From contig JAJDVY010000037.1 of NCBI GenBank assembly GCA_022825885.1, forward strand, positions 1 through 64,000: a stretch of DNA of 64,000 bases. The letters are read 5' to 3'. Source of the stretch: Nitrospirales bacterium. Lineage in GTDB: Bacteria > Nitrospirota > Nitrospiria > Nitrospirales > UBA8639. Each line of letters opens with the position of its first letter. Position 1 is the stretch's first letter. This document shows, piece after piece, positions 8,814 to 18,412 of this stretch. The position numbers and the translations under genes are program-made. The notes under the pieces are model-generated. The model ran no database searches and was not told the DNA's origin. It saw only the letters and a program-made list of their open reading frames with translations.

Positions 8814-10009
8814 TGACCCTGCCCGCCACCCTGACGCATTCGGCTCCCACGCCCGAACTCATCGAATCCGTCATTGAGGCCCTGCCCGTCCAAAGCCGGA
8901 TCATGGTCCGCCTGCTCCTGCTCCAGTACCTGGAACCGGCCGAAGACGACATTCAATTTATTGTGGAGGATCAGCCGGACTCCCGGTTCATGGCCGGAGA
9001 TCAACCCCAAGTCAAAAAATCGCTTGTGGCCGCGATACGCGAAGTCAACGAGCGCATCGCACAATACAGCGGGTTTTTGCGGCAAAAGCGGGAACGGCCC
9101 TGGCTGCAAGTCGAATGCCTCAAGAAACAGGTGGCCCTGACTGACCTGACCATACGGGCGGCTGAAGGGTTACTCACGTCAAAATTTCACGTTGACCGGT
9201 CGGAGTTGAAGGAACGCAAGCAATCGGCCGTGTCCGCGATCCCGAGACCGGAAATCCGCCGCTTGGAACGCGCCTTGGAACAGGAGGAAATCGCCGAAGA
9301 CGCCTTTCACCGCGACCGGCTGCTGATTGAATATCAGACCCTGGTCAGGCGACGGGAACGACAACGACGGCGATTGAAAAATGCGGAGCAGGAGCACGAA
9401 CTCTCGGGCCTTGCTCCCCTGCAAGACCACGAAGTCGCGCATATTTGGGGGATTCCGCTGGGCAGCCTTTCCGCGCGAAAGGTCAAGGCCTTGACCCAAT
9501 ATATCACCGCTCTCCAAAACAGACTCGAGCAGGAGTCCGCAACAACCGGCACCGAGCAGGCGCATACGGATCTCTGGCGAGAGACGTTGCGCGTGCTGGC
9601 CAGAAAACCCTCCCAGCGGTCAATCGTGACCTTCATCCCGGGTATCGAACGAACGGAAGAGGCCTTGATTGAAAAACTCAAGACCTTTGCGGACGGCACC
9701 ATGCCGGAAGCCGCCGAATCAGGCTTTTGGCAATTGATCACGCGCATCCACGACAGTGAACACAGCGGGCCTTGGCACAGCCACGCCAGGGCCATCTTCG
9801 CCCTTCAACGGTTGTTCGCCATTCAATCCGATTCCGAGCCCACGCTGGACGAGCTTGAAGAGGACCTGCTGAAAGCCACAAGACCGAAATCCAAAGACGA
9901 TGCCCTCCCCGCCGAACAGACTGATGAGCAGCCGGTGGAACTCAGTGAGCAGGCGCTTGGCGTGCTGAATGCGTTGGCCGGTGAAATCGACGACAAACGC
10001 ACCACGTAG
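8813..10009 (+). CDS. Coiled-coil hypothetical protein
   Basis: A 398-aa soluble protein with no recognised catalytic motif. Residues 70-200 are rich in Glu, Lys, Arg and Leu with heptad-like spacing (LERALEQEEIAEDAFHRDR, RRRERQRRRLKNAEQEHEL), consistent with long coiled coils. The C-terminal third is acidic. The segment HIWGIPLGSLSARKVKALTQYI resembles a helix-turn-helix only superficially. Translation is probably coupled to the 73-aa protein upstream. A tRNA gene follows. The function is unknown. Confidence 0.75.
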   Translation: MTLPATLTHSAPTPELIESVIEALPVQSRIMVRLLLLQYLEPAEDDIQFIVEDQPDSRFMAGDQPQVKKSLVAAIREVNERIAQYSGFLRQKRERPWLQVECLKKQVALTDLTIRAAEGLLTSKFHVDRSELKERKQSAVSAIPRPEIRRLERALEQEEIAEDAFHRDRLLIEYQTLVRRRERQRRRLKNAEQEHELSGLAPLQDHEVAHIWGIPLGSLSARKVKALTQYITALQNRLEQESATTGTEQAHTDLWRETLRVLARKPSQRSIVTFIPGIERTEEALIEKLKTFADGTMPEAAESGFWQLITRIHDSEHSGPWHSHARAIFALQRLFAIQSDSEPTLDELEEDLLKATRPKSKDDALPAEQTDEQPVELSEQALGVLNALAGEIDDKRTT

Positions 10010-10087
10010 ATGTATGGCAGACCGGGCACAGGGCCGCGTTGTGTCCTCGCTCACCCCTCACGTATTGCCAGTTTTCGAAGAGTGGAA

Positions 10088-10117
10088 TTGTCGAAACCGC
10101 GTGCCCTGTGGTATACC
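10088..10117 (+). promoter_or_regulatory. Candidate tRNA promoter
   Basis: TTGTCG (10088-10093) and TATACC (10112-10117) are 18 bases apart, each matching the sigma70 consensus at 4/6. The predicted transcription start lies about 12 bases before the tRNA. Confidence 0.35.
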
Positions 10118-10135
10118 CATCCTCAAACGTGACGT

Positions 10136-10211
10136 GGCGGTGTAGCTCAGTTGGTAGAGCAGCGGACTCATAAGCCGCGGGCCAGGGGTTCGAAACCCTT
10201 CACCGCCACCA
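10136..10211 (+). tRNA. tRNA, anticodon CAT (probably elongator tRNA-Met)
   Basis: A 76-nt cloverleaf: acceptor stem GGCGGTG/CACCGCC, D arm GCTCAGTTGGTAGAGC, anticodon loop CTCATAA with CAT at 10169-10171, five-base variable loop, T loop TTCGAAA, discriminator A and an encoded CCA. The first pair is G-C with full acceptor pairing, so it is not an initiator tRNA; tRNA-Ile2 with a lysidine-modified CAT cannot be fully excluded. The base pair closing the anticodon loop is A-G (10166/10174), where A-T is usual. Confidence 0.93.
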
Positions 10212-10261
10212 TTTCCCCGGCAGGGACCTGAACACGCCCGCCTCTCCCGCCTCACCGTTCC

Positions 10262-11704
10262 CTATCGCTCACCAATGGCTTCGGAATAATAGGTTTCCAG
10301 GAGCGCGCGTCGCTCCCGGTCCATGATCACGATTTGCCGTTGATCAAAGGTGTTCGCCCAGTACAGGTAGAGAAAATCTCCCGCACAGCGCCCGCATTCA
10401 ATGTGGCGTTGTCGCCCATCCGCTTCCTCGTCTGTCTGCTGTCGCAGGACGACCCGGTCCGGCAGGCGCCGCCAGACTTCCTCGGCCGCGGGACTATGAT
10501 TTTCATAGAGAGGAGATTCTTCCGGCGGACCGCTCTCCTGTCCGGACCAGATACGTTTGAGTCGAATCTCAATGGGCTCCCATCCTTGTTTCAGTCCATG
10601 ACTGACCAGTTCGACCATTCGGGATTGCCGCTCCATCGGGCCGAGCAGAAGACCGGAAAACGATCCGCGCACCATGAGACGAACGTACCCCAATCCCCAG
10701 TCCGTTCGACCCGTTTCGAGATAATGATCTTGTTCCCCGGGGTTTATCCCAAATGGGTTCAACCGGACGTCGTGTTTCGGCAGCTTGGCATAGACGAATT
10801 CCGCACACGCTCCCTGGCAACGATATAGCCCTTGCTGGGAATCCTGTCGCACGTCCTCCTTAAACTCCACGGCAGGAGCAGCGGGGCTCCGGCGCACAAC
10901 GTACAAAGGCCCATCTTCAACCGGCTCGCCGAGATCCGAATAGGTCAGGAATCGCGGTTCCTCAACGAGGGCATATCCCCTCGTTTCCAAAGACCGCTGG
11001 AACAACACGCGCCTGCCCAGGTGAACGGCCTTTTCAAACAGAATGACCCTGCCCGAGGCCTCCAGCACGGTCAACAGCCGGTCCAAACGAGGCCCGATGC
11101 CCGTGCGCTCCTCCAAATCCTGCTGTTTCCGGACATCCCGGCTGCGCTCAAACGTCATCCAACTCCGGCTCGGCAGTCCCGGGTCGGATTCCGATTGAAA
11201 AATCGCCTGCGTGGCCACGATGGCATCGAAGCTTCCGGGTATCTCGTGTTGAGAGATGTCACAATGATGAAAGCTCACGTTCTCGAGGTGATGGGATTGC
11301 GCAAACCGGCTGGCCACGTCGATCGACTTCAGAGACCGGTCAATGCCTACGAACGTCACGCCCGGGAAACGGGTCGCGTACCAGGTCGTCAGAATGCCAA
11401 CGCCGCACCCCACGTCCAACACACACTGTGCCCCTGATACGACGTCGGCGACCGCCGGGCCGAGCACGTCGTAATAGCCGTATCGCTGGCTGTAGAGAAC
11501 GGGAAGAACGTCGGGAGACGCCGCCAGGTCATAAAAGCTCCGGTCCGCGTCTTCTCCATCGCGACGAGCTTTAGCCGCTTCCTGCAGAAGCCGAAGTCTC
11601 TCCTCGGCTAAGGCTTGCCGTTGCCAGGCGTAATAGGAATCTTCATCCGTAAACCGGCGAAGACCCCATCGGGCAAGATGCCGGACAATGTCCAATTTGG
11701 CCAT
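10262..11704 (-). CDS. SAM-dependent methyltransferase with C-terminal extension
   Basis: A 480-aa protein. Residues 70-280 form a class I methyltransferase fold: motif I VLDVGCGVGILTTWYA near residue 95, VTFVGIDRSLKSIDVA for the acidic residue binding the SAM ribose, and FHHCDISQHEIPGSFDAIVA for motifs II-IV. The region from about 280 to 480 is not recognised and has a repeated Cys-bearing pattern (YRCQGACAEFVYAKL near 294 and IECGRCAGDFLYLYW near 440), suggesting two related small domains. The substrate is unknown. It converges on the tRNA and is followed upstream by the ProA-like gene on the same strand. Confidence 0.75.
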   Translation of the reverse strand: MAKLDIVRHLARWGLRRFTDEDSYYAWQRQALAEERLRLLQEAAKARRDGEDADRSFYDLAASPDVLPVLYSQRYGYYDVLGPAVADVVSGAQCVLDVGCGVGILTTWYATRFPGVTFVGIDRSLKSIDVASRFAQSHHLENVSFHHCDISQHEIPGSFDAIVATQAIFQSESDPGLPSRSWMTFERSRDVRKQQDLEERTGIGPRLDRLLTVLEASGRVILFEKAVHLGRRVLFQRSLETRGYALVEEPRFLTYSDLGEPVEDGPLYVVRRSPAAPAVEFKEDVRQDSQQGLYRCQGACAEFVYAKLPKHDVRLNPFGINPGEQDHYLETGRTDWGLGYVRLMVRGSFSGLLLGPMERQSRMVELVSHGLKQGWEPIEIRLKRIWSGQESGPPEESPLYENHSPAAEEVWRRLPDRVVLRQQTDEEADGRQRHIECGRCAGDFLYLYWANTFDQRQIVIMDRERRALLETYYSEAIGER

Positions 11705-11760
11705 GAGCGCAAAACCGGGCCTTGCACCCTCTTTGTGTGGAAGAACACTCGACGAAACGT

Positions 11761-13116
11761 CTAAAACTTGGAAGAAAGCATCATCGCATCCTGATACGCC
11801 TGGGGAACGGGATGAGGCTGTCGCAACTGACCATTCCCGAAGGCGACGTATTTTTCCGTGGTCAGGGATCGAAGCGTCAACGGCCCTCTCACGTGGAAAT
11901 GCGACGTATTCGTTCCCAGTTCTTCACCCAGATCCATCTGTGAACCCGAATGCAACCGGGTTGAGGCATTCACCAGGACTGACCCGGAATCCACCTCCCG
12001 GACGAATCGCATCGCGGTATCATAACGACGGGTTACGATGGTGTCGGTATGTCCCGGTCCGAAAGCCGCAATATGAGCCAGCCCTTCGTCGAGATCACCG
12101 ACAACCTTGATCCCCAACGCCAGCGCCTGTCTTTTCTGTTCCCAATCTTCGTCCTTGGCCGCTCGAATTCCCTTGTGTCCGGTCATGGCCATAATGCCCA
12201 TCATGGAGACGGTTTTCGGACAGCCGATGAGATCAACCGTAAATTCACTGAGCAACCGCCTGAGAAGGCCCGGCAATAACTGCCGTGCGATAGACTGATG
12301 GACCAGCAGCGTATCCGCGGCATTGGTGGCGACCGGATCCTGAATCTTGGAATTCACCACGATCCCTTGCGCCAACGGCACGTCCGCGTCTTTATCCACG
12401 TAGACGTGACACAGGCCACCATCGTACCCCAAGACGGGGACCCGTGACTGCTCCATCACGACTTTGCGCAAGCTCGCTTTTCCTCTGGGAACGACGCCGT
12501 GCACCACGTTTCTCAACCGGGTCAGTTCAAGCACTCCCTCACGGTCGGGACGATCCACAAACGTGAGGGCACCTTGAGGCACACCGTGCCGTTCGGCAGT
12601 CTCACGCAAGATCTTCGCCAATGCGGAATTGGTCCAAAACCACTCTTTGCCGCCCCGCACGACGCACACGTTTCCCGACCGGAGACACATCGCCATCGAT
12701 TCGGCAACCACCGCCGGACCATATTCGGCAATGACGGCGATCACCCCGATAGGGACGCGCACCCGATGCACGTGCAGACCGTCTTGCGTCAACCACGCCT
12801 GCGACGTTTCTCCCGTGGGATCGGGTTCCTCCGCAATCCTCCGGATATGGGCGGCAATATCAAGAAGGCCTTCTTCCGTCACGGCAATGAGCTCTCTCGC
12901 TTTGCGATACTCATCCGGCCCCCATTCCTTGGGAATCGCGTCGAGATCCTCCTTATTGGCCGTCAACACGTCGTCCATGCTCGTTTCCAACCGTTCCGCC
13001 ATGGCCGTCAGGGCCGCGGTCCGGTCATGACTCGTCATCAACGCCACGGCGCGGGTCGCGGCATTGGCTTCCTTCGCAAGACCTTGAATGTACAGTTTGA
13101 TAGGCACTTCAACCAT
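11761..13116 (-). CDS. Glutamate-5-semialdehyde dehydrogenase-like protein lacking the catalytic Cys
   Basis: Aldehyde-dehydrogenase-fold protein (451 aa) whose closest recognisable family is ProA: YIQGLAKEANAATRAVALM at the N-terminus, VHGVVPRGKASLRKVV, LGYDGGLCHVYVDKDADV and the C-terminal GSVLVNASTRLHSG. ProA reduces gamma-glutamyl phosphate through an active-site Cys in a CNAMETLLVH-type motif. Here that motif reads ATNAADTLLVH, with Thr264 in place of Cys, and the upstream YEARP motif is AEYGP. Classical ProA activity is therefore doubtful. The ATG at 13116 is chosen because GAGGGG lies 8 bases before it; the frame extends to 13182. Not linked to proB. Confidence 0.8.
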   Translation of the reverse strand: MVEVPIKLYIQGLAKEANAATRAVALMTSHDRTAALTAMAERLETSMDDVLTANKEDLDAIPKEWGPDEYRKARELIAVTEEGLLDIAAHIRRIAEEPDPTGETSQAWLTQDGLHVHRVRVPIGVIAVIAEYGPAVVAESMAMCLRSGNVCVVRGGKEWFWTNSALAKILRETAERHGVPQGALTFVDRPDREGVLELTRLRNVVHGVVPRGKASLRKVVMEQSRVPVLGYDGGLCHVYVDKDADVPLAQGIVVNSKIQDPVATNAADTLLVHQSIARQLLPGLLRRLLSEFTVDLIGCPKTVSMMGIMAMTGHKGIRAAKDEDWEQKRQALALGIKVVGDLDEGLAHIAAFGPGHTDTIVTRRYDTAMRFVREVDSGSVLVNASTRLHSGSQMDLGEELGTNTSHFHVRGPLTLRSLTTEKYVAFGNGQLRQPHPVPQAYQDAMMLSSKF

Positions 13117-13551
13117 TCGTAACCCCTCATTTCGAAAATCGTGAATGACGTATAATTCTGTTGACCACTCAACCGTTTCCACACTGGAAGGAATGAAGCA
13201 GATCCCTTCACTTCGTTCAGGATGACCACTCTGGCATCATTGAGTAGCGTGACAAATGGACGTTCCAAAGAACAGTTACGCAGGTGGCATCCATCGAGCC
13301 GTCAGGTCACTTTACCCACAATCAGGAATCGCCGTCAAAACGTCCAAGCCTTTTGAGGATCATTTCGTGAATTGTGCTCCGTCTTTCACCGTATTCCTTG
13401 CTTACGGGAAGCCATGGCAATTGACCTTGCATTAAAAACAGAGGTTGTGTTAAACCTTTTTGGTTTGAGTGGGCGGACTGTCGCCTCGCGTCAGGATCGA
13501 CGCTCACCGTCACACGGATGACAAGGATGGCTTAATTCCTCATCTCTCTGA
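13117..13551. other. Intergenic region upstream of rpsB
   Basis: 435 bases between the divergent ProA-like gene and rpsB. It should contain both promoters, but no box pair is convincing; TTGACC at about 13421 has no good partner. A short element CCTTCACTTCGTTCAGGATG near 13207 looks like a third type of dispersed repeat. A long S2 leader is expected in many bacteria for autoregulation, but I cannot identify its structure. Confidence 0.4.
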
Positions 13552-14361
13552 ATGGAGGCGAAAAACCCAAAGATGGTATCCATCAAAGACATGTTAGAGG
13601 CAGGCGTGCATTTTGGGCATCAAACCAATCGCTGGAATCCCAAAATGAAGCCGTATCTGTTCGGAGAAAGAAATGGCATCTACCTCATTGATTTGCAACA
13701 AACCGCCAAATTTTTCTTCGAAGCTTATAATTTTGTCAGGGATACCGTTGCCGCCGGCGAATCGGTCCTCTTTGTGGGGACCAAACGTCAAGCCGTCGAC
13801 ATCGTGGAGGAAGAAGCCACGCGGTGCGGCATGTATTACGTCACCCAACGTTGGCTGGGGGGTATGCTCACGAACTTCGAAACCATCAGGAAAAGTATCC
13901 GGCAACTCAAGAAACTCGAAGCCGCCCAAACCGACGGAACCCATGAACGGCTGAAGAAAAAAGAAGTGTTGCTGATGGAAAAAGAGCGGGGCAAGCTGGA
14001 GAAATACCTGAGCGGCATCAAGGCCATGGAAAGTTTGCCGGGCTGCATCTACGTCCTCGACACGCGCATTCAACATATTACCGTCAAGGAAGCCAATCGT
14101 TTGGGCATTCCCGTTGTCGCCATTGTGGATACCAATTGTGATCCCACACGGATCGATTATCCCATCCCCGGGAATGACGATGCCATTCGCTCCTTGAAAC
14201 TCTTTACCGCCCGGATTGCCGACGCCTGCATGGAAGGCATGGACCTTCGAAACAAGCAAGAGGATTCGAGTGGAGGAGAAGAAGACACGATTATGAGCGA
14301 CTTGCTCTCCACCCGTACAACCGAGAATCCGGTGGAAAGCGTTCAATCGCCTTCCGCGTAG
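13552..14361 (+). CDS. rpsB: 30S ribosomal protein S2
   Basis: S2 (269 aa) binds the 30S head-platform junction. The family signatures [53 protein letters not shown] and [23 protein letters not shown] are all present. The C-terminal 30 residues are a Ser/Thr-rich tail. Two starts are possible: ATG 13552 and ATG 13573 ([11 protein letters not shown]). GGAGGCG between them is 14 bases from the second. I keep the longer form with low certainty. First gene of a translation operon with tsf, pyrH, frr and alr. Confidence 0.96.
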   Translation: MEAKNPKMVSIKDMLEAGVHFGHQTNRWNPKMKPYLFGERNGIYLIDLQQTAKFFFEAYNFVRDTVAAGESVLFVGTKRQAVDIVEEEATRCGMYYVTQRWLGGMLTNFETIRKSIRQLKKLEAAQTDGTHERLKKKEVLLMEKERGKLEKYLSGIKAMESLPGCIYVLDTRIQHITVKEANRLGIPVVAIVDTNCDPTRIDYPIPGNDDAIRSLKLFTARIADACMEGMDLRNKQEDSSGGEEDTIMSDLLSTRTTENPVESVQSPSA

Positions 14362-14422
14362 AACGTCACGGCACGTCGTCGGCGTTTTTTATCCTAGCCA
14401 AATAAAGGGAGACGGATACACG

Positions 14423-15019
14423 ATGTCCAGCATGGGTACCTTGGTGAAAGAACTACGCGGCAAAACGGGAGCCGGAATCCTTGACTGCCAAAACGCGCTG
14501 AAAGAAACCGATTCGGATATTGAAAAGGCCATTGATCTCCTTCGGCAACGCGGTCTGGCCGCGGCCCAGAAAAAAGCCGGGCGGGAAACCAAGGAAGGCG
14601 TCATCTCATCCTACATCCACGCGGGAAGCAAAATCGGCGTGTTGGTCGAAGTCAATTGTGAAACGGACTTCGTCGCTCGCAATGAAGAATTTCAGGAATT
14701 GGTCAAGGACGTCGCGTTGCAGATTGCAGCCGCCAACCCGTCCTACGTCAAACGCGAGCAGGTCCCATCCGAACAGGTCGAACGGGAAAAGGCGATTTAC
14801 CTGGCCCAGGCGAAAGAACTCGGGAAACCTGAAGCGGCTATCGATAAAATCGTTCAGGGAAAACTGGAAAAATTCTACCAGGAACAGTGCCTCCTGGAAC
14901 AGAGTTTCATCAAAGATCCCAACGTCTCGATCACGGAAATCCTCACGCAAAAAATTGCCAAGCTTGGTGAAAACATCTCCATTGCCCGGTTTACGCGATA
15001 TCAATTAGGCCAGGAATGA
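14423..15019 (+). CDS. tsf: Translation elongation factor Ts
   Basis: EF-Ts catalyses GDP release from EF-Tu. Residues 1-55 form the UBA-like N-terminal domain ([19 protein letters not shown]). The core follows with [20 protein letters not shown], the segment that contacts EF-Tu. At 198 aa it is the short form with a single core subdomain, as in many non-proteobacteria. It lies 61 bases after rpsB and its stop overlaps the pyrH start by 4 bases. Confidence 0.97.
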   Translation: MSSMGTLVKELRGKTGAGILDCQNALKETDSDIEKAIDLLRQRGLAAAQKKAGRETKEGVISSYIHAGSKIGVLVEVNCETDFVARNEEFQELVKDVALQIAAANPSYVKREQVPSEQVEREKAIYLAQAKELGKPEAAIDKIVQGKLEKFYQEQCLLEQSFIKDPNVSITEILTQKIAKLGENISIARFTRYQLGQE

Positions 15020-15747
15020 CGCCTGTGCAGTACCGCCGCATTCTCCTCAAGATCAGCGGGGAAATGCTTGCAGGGAACCAAACCTACGGCATTACCCCCG
15101 ATATCCTCACGGCGCTCGCCGATGAAATTAAGGACGTCGTGAACATGGAGGTCGAGGTCGCGCTCGTGATCGGCGGGGGCAATATTTTTCGAGGCCTGGC
15201 CGCCAGCGCGGACGGGATGGAACGCGCGGCGGCCGACTACATGGGCATGCTCGCCACCATGCTGAATGCCCTCGCGCTGCAAAACGCGCTGGAGAAAGCC
15301 GGGGTGGCCACGCGGGTGCTCTCGGCCATCGAAATGCGGCAATTGGCCGAAAGTTACATCCGCCGGCGCGCCATCCGGCACCTCGAAAAAAAGCGGGTCG
15401 TGATTTTCGCCGCCGGCACCGGAAACCCCTATTTTACGACGGATACGGCCGCGGCCCTGCGAGCGATGGAAATCAAGGCCGACGTCATCATGAAGGGCAC
15501 CAAGGTCGACGGTATTTATGATTCCGATCCTCTGGACAACCCCTCGGCCACAATGTTTCATGAGTTGCCGTTCCTGTCCGTCCTCAACAAGAGCCTGAAA
15601 GTCATGGACGCCACGGCCATCACGCTGTGCATGGACAACAACCTTCCCCTGATCGTGTTTAATCTCACGGAGCCGGGCAATTTGAAACGCGTGGTGCTGG
15701 GGGAGAAAATCGGGACCGTGGTCAAACACGACGCGGTCCTCAATTAA
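15016..15747 (+). CDS. pyrH: UMP kinase
   Basis: Bacterial-type hexameric UMP kinase of the amino-acid-kinase fold (243 aa), converting UMP to UDP. Motifs seen: [57 protein letters not shown] and [13 protein letters not shown]. The ATG overlaps the tsf stop (ATGA), suggesting coupled translation. Confidence 0.97.
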   Translation: MTPVQYRRILLKISGEMLAGNQTYGITPDILTALADEIKDVVNMEVEVALVIGGGNIFRGLAASADGMERAAADYMGMLATMLNALALQNALEKAGVATRVLSAIEMRQLAESYIRRRAIRHLEKKRVVIFAAGTGNPYFTTDTAAALRAMEIKADVIMKGTKVDGIYDSDPLDNPSATMFHELPFLSVLNKSLKVMDATAITLCMDNNLPLIVFNLTEPGNLKRVVLGEKIGTVVKHDAVLN

Positions 15748-15759
15748 CCGGGGTTCATC

Positions 15760-16320
15760 ATGCCGTCTCAGACAACGATTGAACAGCTCACGCACAAGAT
15801 GAATGGCGCCGTCGAGCACCTAAAAAAAGAGCTGGCCTCGATTCGGGGCAGCCGGGCATCCTTATCGCTCTTCGATCATATCAAAGTTGAATACTACGGA
15901 ACGCCGACTCCGCTGCAACAAGTGGGAAACCTCTCGATGCCGGACAGCCGGTCGATCATGATCCAGCCGTGGGACCCCACAAGCATCAAAGACATCGAAA
16001 AGGCTATTCTGTCCTCGGATCTCGGCTTGAATCCGTCCAACGACGGAAAGGTGATCCGCATTCCGATTCCCGCCTTGAGCGAGGAACGTCGAAAGGAATT
16101 CGTGAAAGTCTGTCGAAAATACGGGGAAGAGACCAAAATCCACATTCGCGGCATTCGTCGAGAGGGAAATGATGAACTCAAGCGGCTCCAGAAAGACTCA
16201 ACGATTACCGAAGACGACCTGCGACGCGGCGAGGCGGACATACAAAAAATCGTGGACGGCAAGGTCAAGCTGGTCGACGAACTGCTCGCGAAAAAGGAGG
16301 AAGAAATCTTAGAGATTTAA
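15760..16320 (+). CDS. frr: Ribosome recycling factor
   Basis: RRF (186 aa) splits post-termination ribosomes with EF-G. The fold is evident from LKKELASIRGSRASLSLFDH at the N-terminus, QVGNLSMPDSRSIMIQPWD in the beta domain, and the three-helix-bundle segment RKEFVKVCRKYGEETKIHIR. Length is normal. It starts 12 bases after pyrH and its stop overlaps the alr start (TAATG). Confidence 0.97.
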   Translation: MPSQTTIEQLTHKMNGAVEHLKKELASIRGSRASLSLFDHIKVEYYGTPTPLQQVGNLSMPDSRSIMIQPWDPTSIKDIEKAILSSDLGLNPSNDGKVIRIPIPALSEERRKEFVKVCRKYGEETKIHIRGIRREGNDELKRLQKDSTITEDDLRRGEADIQKIVDGKVKLVDELLAKKEEEILEI

Positions 16321-17477
16321 TGCCCACGACTTCCGCGCTGTCACCGACCCTGGCTACCATTCATCTTTCCGCCCTCGCGCACAATCTGCGCGAACTCCGT
16401 CGAATCCTCGCGCCGCAGGTTGACATATTGGCGGTGATCAAAGCCGACGGCTATGGCCACGGGTGCCTGGCCATGGCCGACGCCCTGTCACGACTCGGCA
16501 TCCGGCGGTTCGGCGTGGCCACGGTACACGAAGGGGTTCTCCTGCGGGAAGCTGGAAGACTCGAAGACATTCTCGTGATGGGAGGCATCCTGCCGGAGCA
16601 AGTCAAAGCGCTCGTTCAAGCCAACCTGGTTCCCGTACTCTCCGATGCCGACGCCATGCACGCGCTGAGCCGGGAAGTTGGACAAGAAAAGACCCCCTAC
16701 CCCGTTCACGTGAAGGTAGACACCGGCATGAGACGATTGGGGTTCAAGACCGAGGACGCCCCCTCCCTCTTGAAATCGCCCATGTTTGCCCACACCTTCT
16801 TGTGCCGGGGCCTCATGACTCACCTGGCCGATGCCGACAACCCGGACCCGGCGTTCACCCTTCACCAACTCGACCGATTTCACGAAGTCGTTTCGAACCT
16901 GCCCGCAAACGCACGTTCCCTCTGCCGCCATACCGCCAACACCGCGGGGATACTCTGGCACCCTCATGCGCACATGGATATGGTTCGACCCGGATTGTTG
17001 TTATACGGATACATGCCGGCGCCGGACAGGGATGCACCCGTTTCCCTTCGGCCGGTCATGTCCCTGAAAACCAAAGTCGTACACCTGAAAACGGCGCGAA
17101 AAGGCGAACCCGTGAGTTACGGCGACCTCTATCGCACGAAACGGGACTCACGATTGGCGATTCTGCCCATCGGCTATGCCCAGGGGTACAATCGGCGGCT
17201 TTCCAACAAAGGAGAAGTCATCATCCACGACCGACGATTCCCGGTCGTCGGACGGATTTGCATGGATATGACCGTGGTCGACGTCACCAACGACCCCGCG
17301 ATCAAACCGGGCGACGACGTGACCCTGATAGGCAAATCGGAGAACCAGGCGATCACGGCTTCCGACCTGGCGAACTGGCAGGACTCGATTCCCTATGAGG
17401 TCCTCTGCAACCTCGGACCCACAGTGCCTCGCGTGTATGAACCGGCGGCGGACGTCACGTCTTCAGTTTCTTCTTGA
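16320..17477 (+). CDS. alr: Alanine racemase
   Basis: PLP-dependent racemase (385 aa) that makes D-alanine for peptidoglycan. The PLP lysine is in ILAVIKADGYGHG near residue 42; the second catalytic base, Tyr, lies in LPIGYAQGYNRRL near residue 285. RICMDMTVVDVT is also typical. It is the last gene of the rpsB operon, overlapping frr by one base. Its 3' end overlaps the convergent gene at 17455 by 23 bases. Confidence 0.95.
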   Translation: MPTTSALSPTLATIHLSALAHNLRELRRILAPQVDILAVIKADGYGHGCLAMADALSRLGIRRFGVATVHEGVLLREAGRLEDILVMGGILPEQVKALVQANLVPVLSDADAMHALSREVGQEKTPYPVHVKVDTGMRRLGFKTEDAPSLLKSPMFAHTFLCRGLMTHLADADNPDPAFTLHQLDRFHEVVSNLPANARSLCRHTANTAGILWHPHAHMDMVRPGLLLYGYMPAPDRDAPVSLRPVMSLKTKVVHLKTARKGEPVSYGDLYRTKRDSRLAILPIGYAQGYNRRLSNKGEVIIHDRRFPVVGRICMDMTVVDVTNDPAIKPGDDVTLIGKSENQAITASDLANWQDSIPYEVLCNLGPTVPRVYEPAADVTSSVSS

Positions 17478-17763
17478 GCCGTTTTTCCACGCTGGCCACT
17501 TTCCCGCTGAGGCGGCCCGTGTGACCTTTCCGGTAATCGACTTTCATCGTGCAGGAGATGCGGCCGCAATCCTTCTTCATCCGTTCATAACATTGCCGCA
17601 CCACGTCGAATACGTCATCCCATTCACCTTCGAGCACCGTCCCCATGGGATTCAAGCGATACTCGACGCCACTCTTGTCGATAATGTTTAACGATCGGGA
17701 CACGTATTTCCCCACGCTCTCGCCTTTTCCCAGGGGAGACATACTGAATTCCAATAAGACCAT
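17455..17763 (-). CDS. MTH1187/YqgV-family thiamine-binding-like protein
   Basis: A 102-aa small ferredoxin-fold protein of the DUF77/MTH1187 family, beginning VLLEFSMSPLGKGESVGKYV and containing LNPMGTVLEGEWDDVFDVVRQ. Some family members bind thiamine; the role here is not known. The frame extends upstream to 17808, but family members begin at the MVLLEF position and a GAGG lies about 11 bases upstream. The basic C-terminus is unusual. It lies 16 bases after the precorrin-2 dehydrogenase-like gene and may share its operon. Confidence 0.8.
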   Translation of the reverse strand: MVLLEFSMSPLGKGESVGKYVSRSLNIIDKSGVEYRLNPMGTVLEGEWDDVFDVVRQCYERMKKDCGRISCTMKVDYRKGHTGRLSGKVASVEKRLKKKLKT

Positions 17764-17779
17764 TTCCGCACCATCCTCG

Positions 17780-18412
17780 TTACGAACCGGCAGACGCTTT
17801 ATGCGCAAGCCACGCGGCGGGGTACTCGACGGTCCCGGTCAACCGGAATCCTTCGACCACCGCTTTCAATCGCTCTCTTCTTTTCTCCGGACTTGGCTCT
17901 TTGGCTTGGACGTCCTGGCGTAATCCTCCCAGCCAATCCAAAAACTTCTCGAATTCCTCATCGAAGATCTCTTCGCTGTCCCGGCGCAAGGTGCCGGCAA
18001 GCGCAGGAGACGCCCCACCCGTACTGATCGCCACGCGGAGCGCCCCCCGTCGAACCAGAGCCGGCATCATGAAGTTCGACACCTCCGGCTGGTCAATCGA
18101 CCACGCCAGAAACCGTTCCGCTTCCGACAGGTCACGCAACGATTTGGCAAACTCCGGATCATCCGGCAACGTATTGAGTACGACAAAGGCTCCCTGGGTA
18201 TCCGTGGATCGAAACCGCCGCCCCCGGTGCAGAACCTTTCCGGCGGCCGTCAGCTTCCGCAATTCCACGTTCAGGGTAGGATTCACCACGGTGACTTTGG
18301 CCCCCACGTCCAGCAACAGGGCCGTCTTGTGAGCCGCTTCGTCTTCACCGCCGATGACCACACACAAGCGGCCGGACAAATCCAAGGAAATTTGAAAACC
18401 GGTATTATTCAT
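17780..18412 (-). CDS. Precorrin-2 dehydrogenase / siroheme synthase N-terminal-like protein
   Basis: A 210-aa Met8/CysG-N-type protein: an NAD-binding fold at residues 10-100 (LSGRLCVVIGGEDEAAHKTALLL, AKVTVVNPTL) followed by the SIDQPEVSNFMMPALVRRGALRVAISTGG region with the conserved Ser/Thr-Gly-Gly-Ala-Ser-Pro loop. It would oxidise precorrin-2 to sirohydrochlorin and possibly insert iron. The usual GGGxVAxRK fingerprint reads GGEDEAAHK here, a divergence that could affect NAD binding. It overlaps the HNH gene by 8 bases. It connects the siroheme branch with the adjacent cobalamin locus, although no uroporphyrinogen methyltransferase is present. Confidence 0.82.
   Translation of the reverse strand: MNNTGFQISLDLSGRLCVVIGGEDEAAHKTALLLDVGAKVTVVNPTLNVELRKLTAAGKVLHRGRRFRSTDTQGAFVVLNTLPDDPEFAKSLRDLSEAERFLAWSIDQPEVSNFMMPALVRRGALRVAISTGGASPALAGTLRRDSEEIFDEEFEKFLDWLGGLRQDVQAKEPSPEKRRERLKAVVEGFRLTGTVEYPAAWLAHKASAGS

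Noticed and set aside
14362-14422. T-run after rpsB considered as a terminator
   Set aside because: GGCGTTTTTTATC is present but no convincing stem precedes it, and tsf follows in the same operon.
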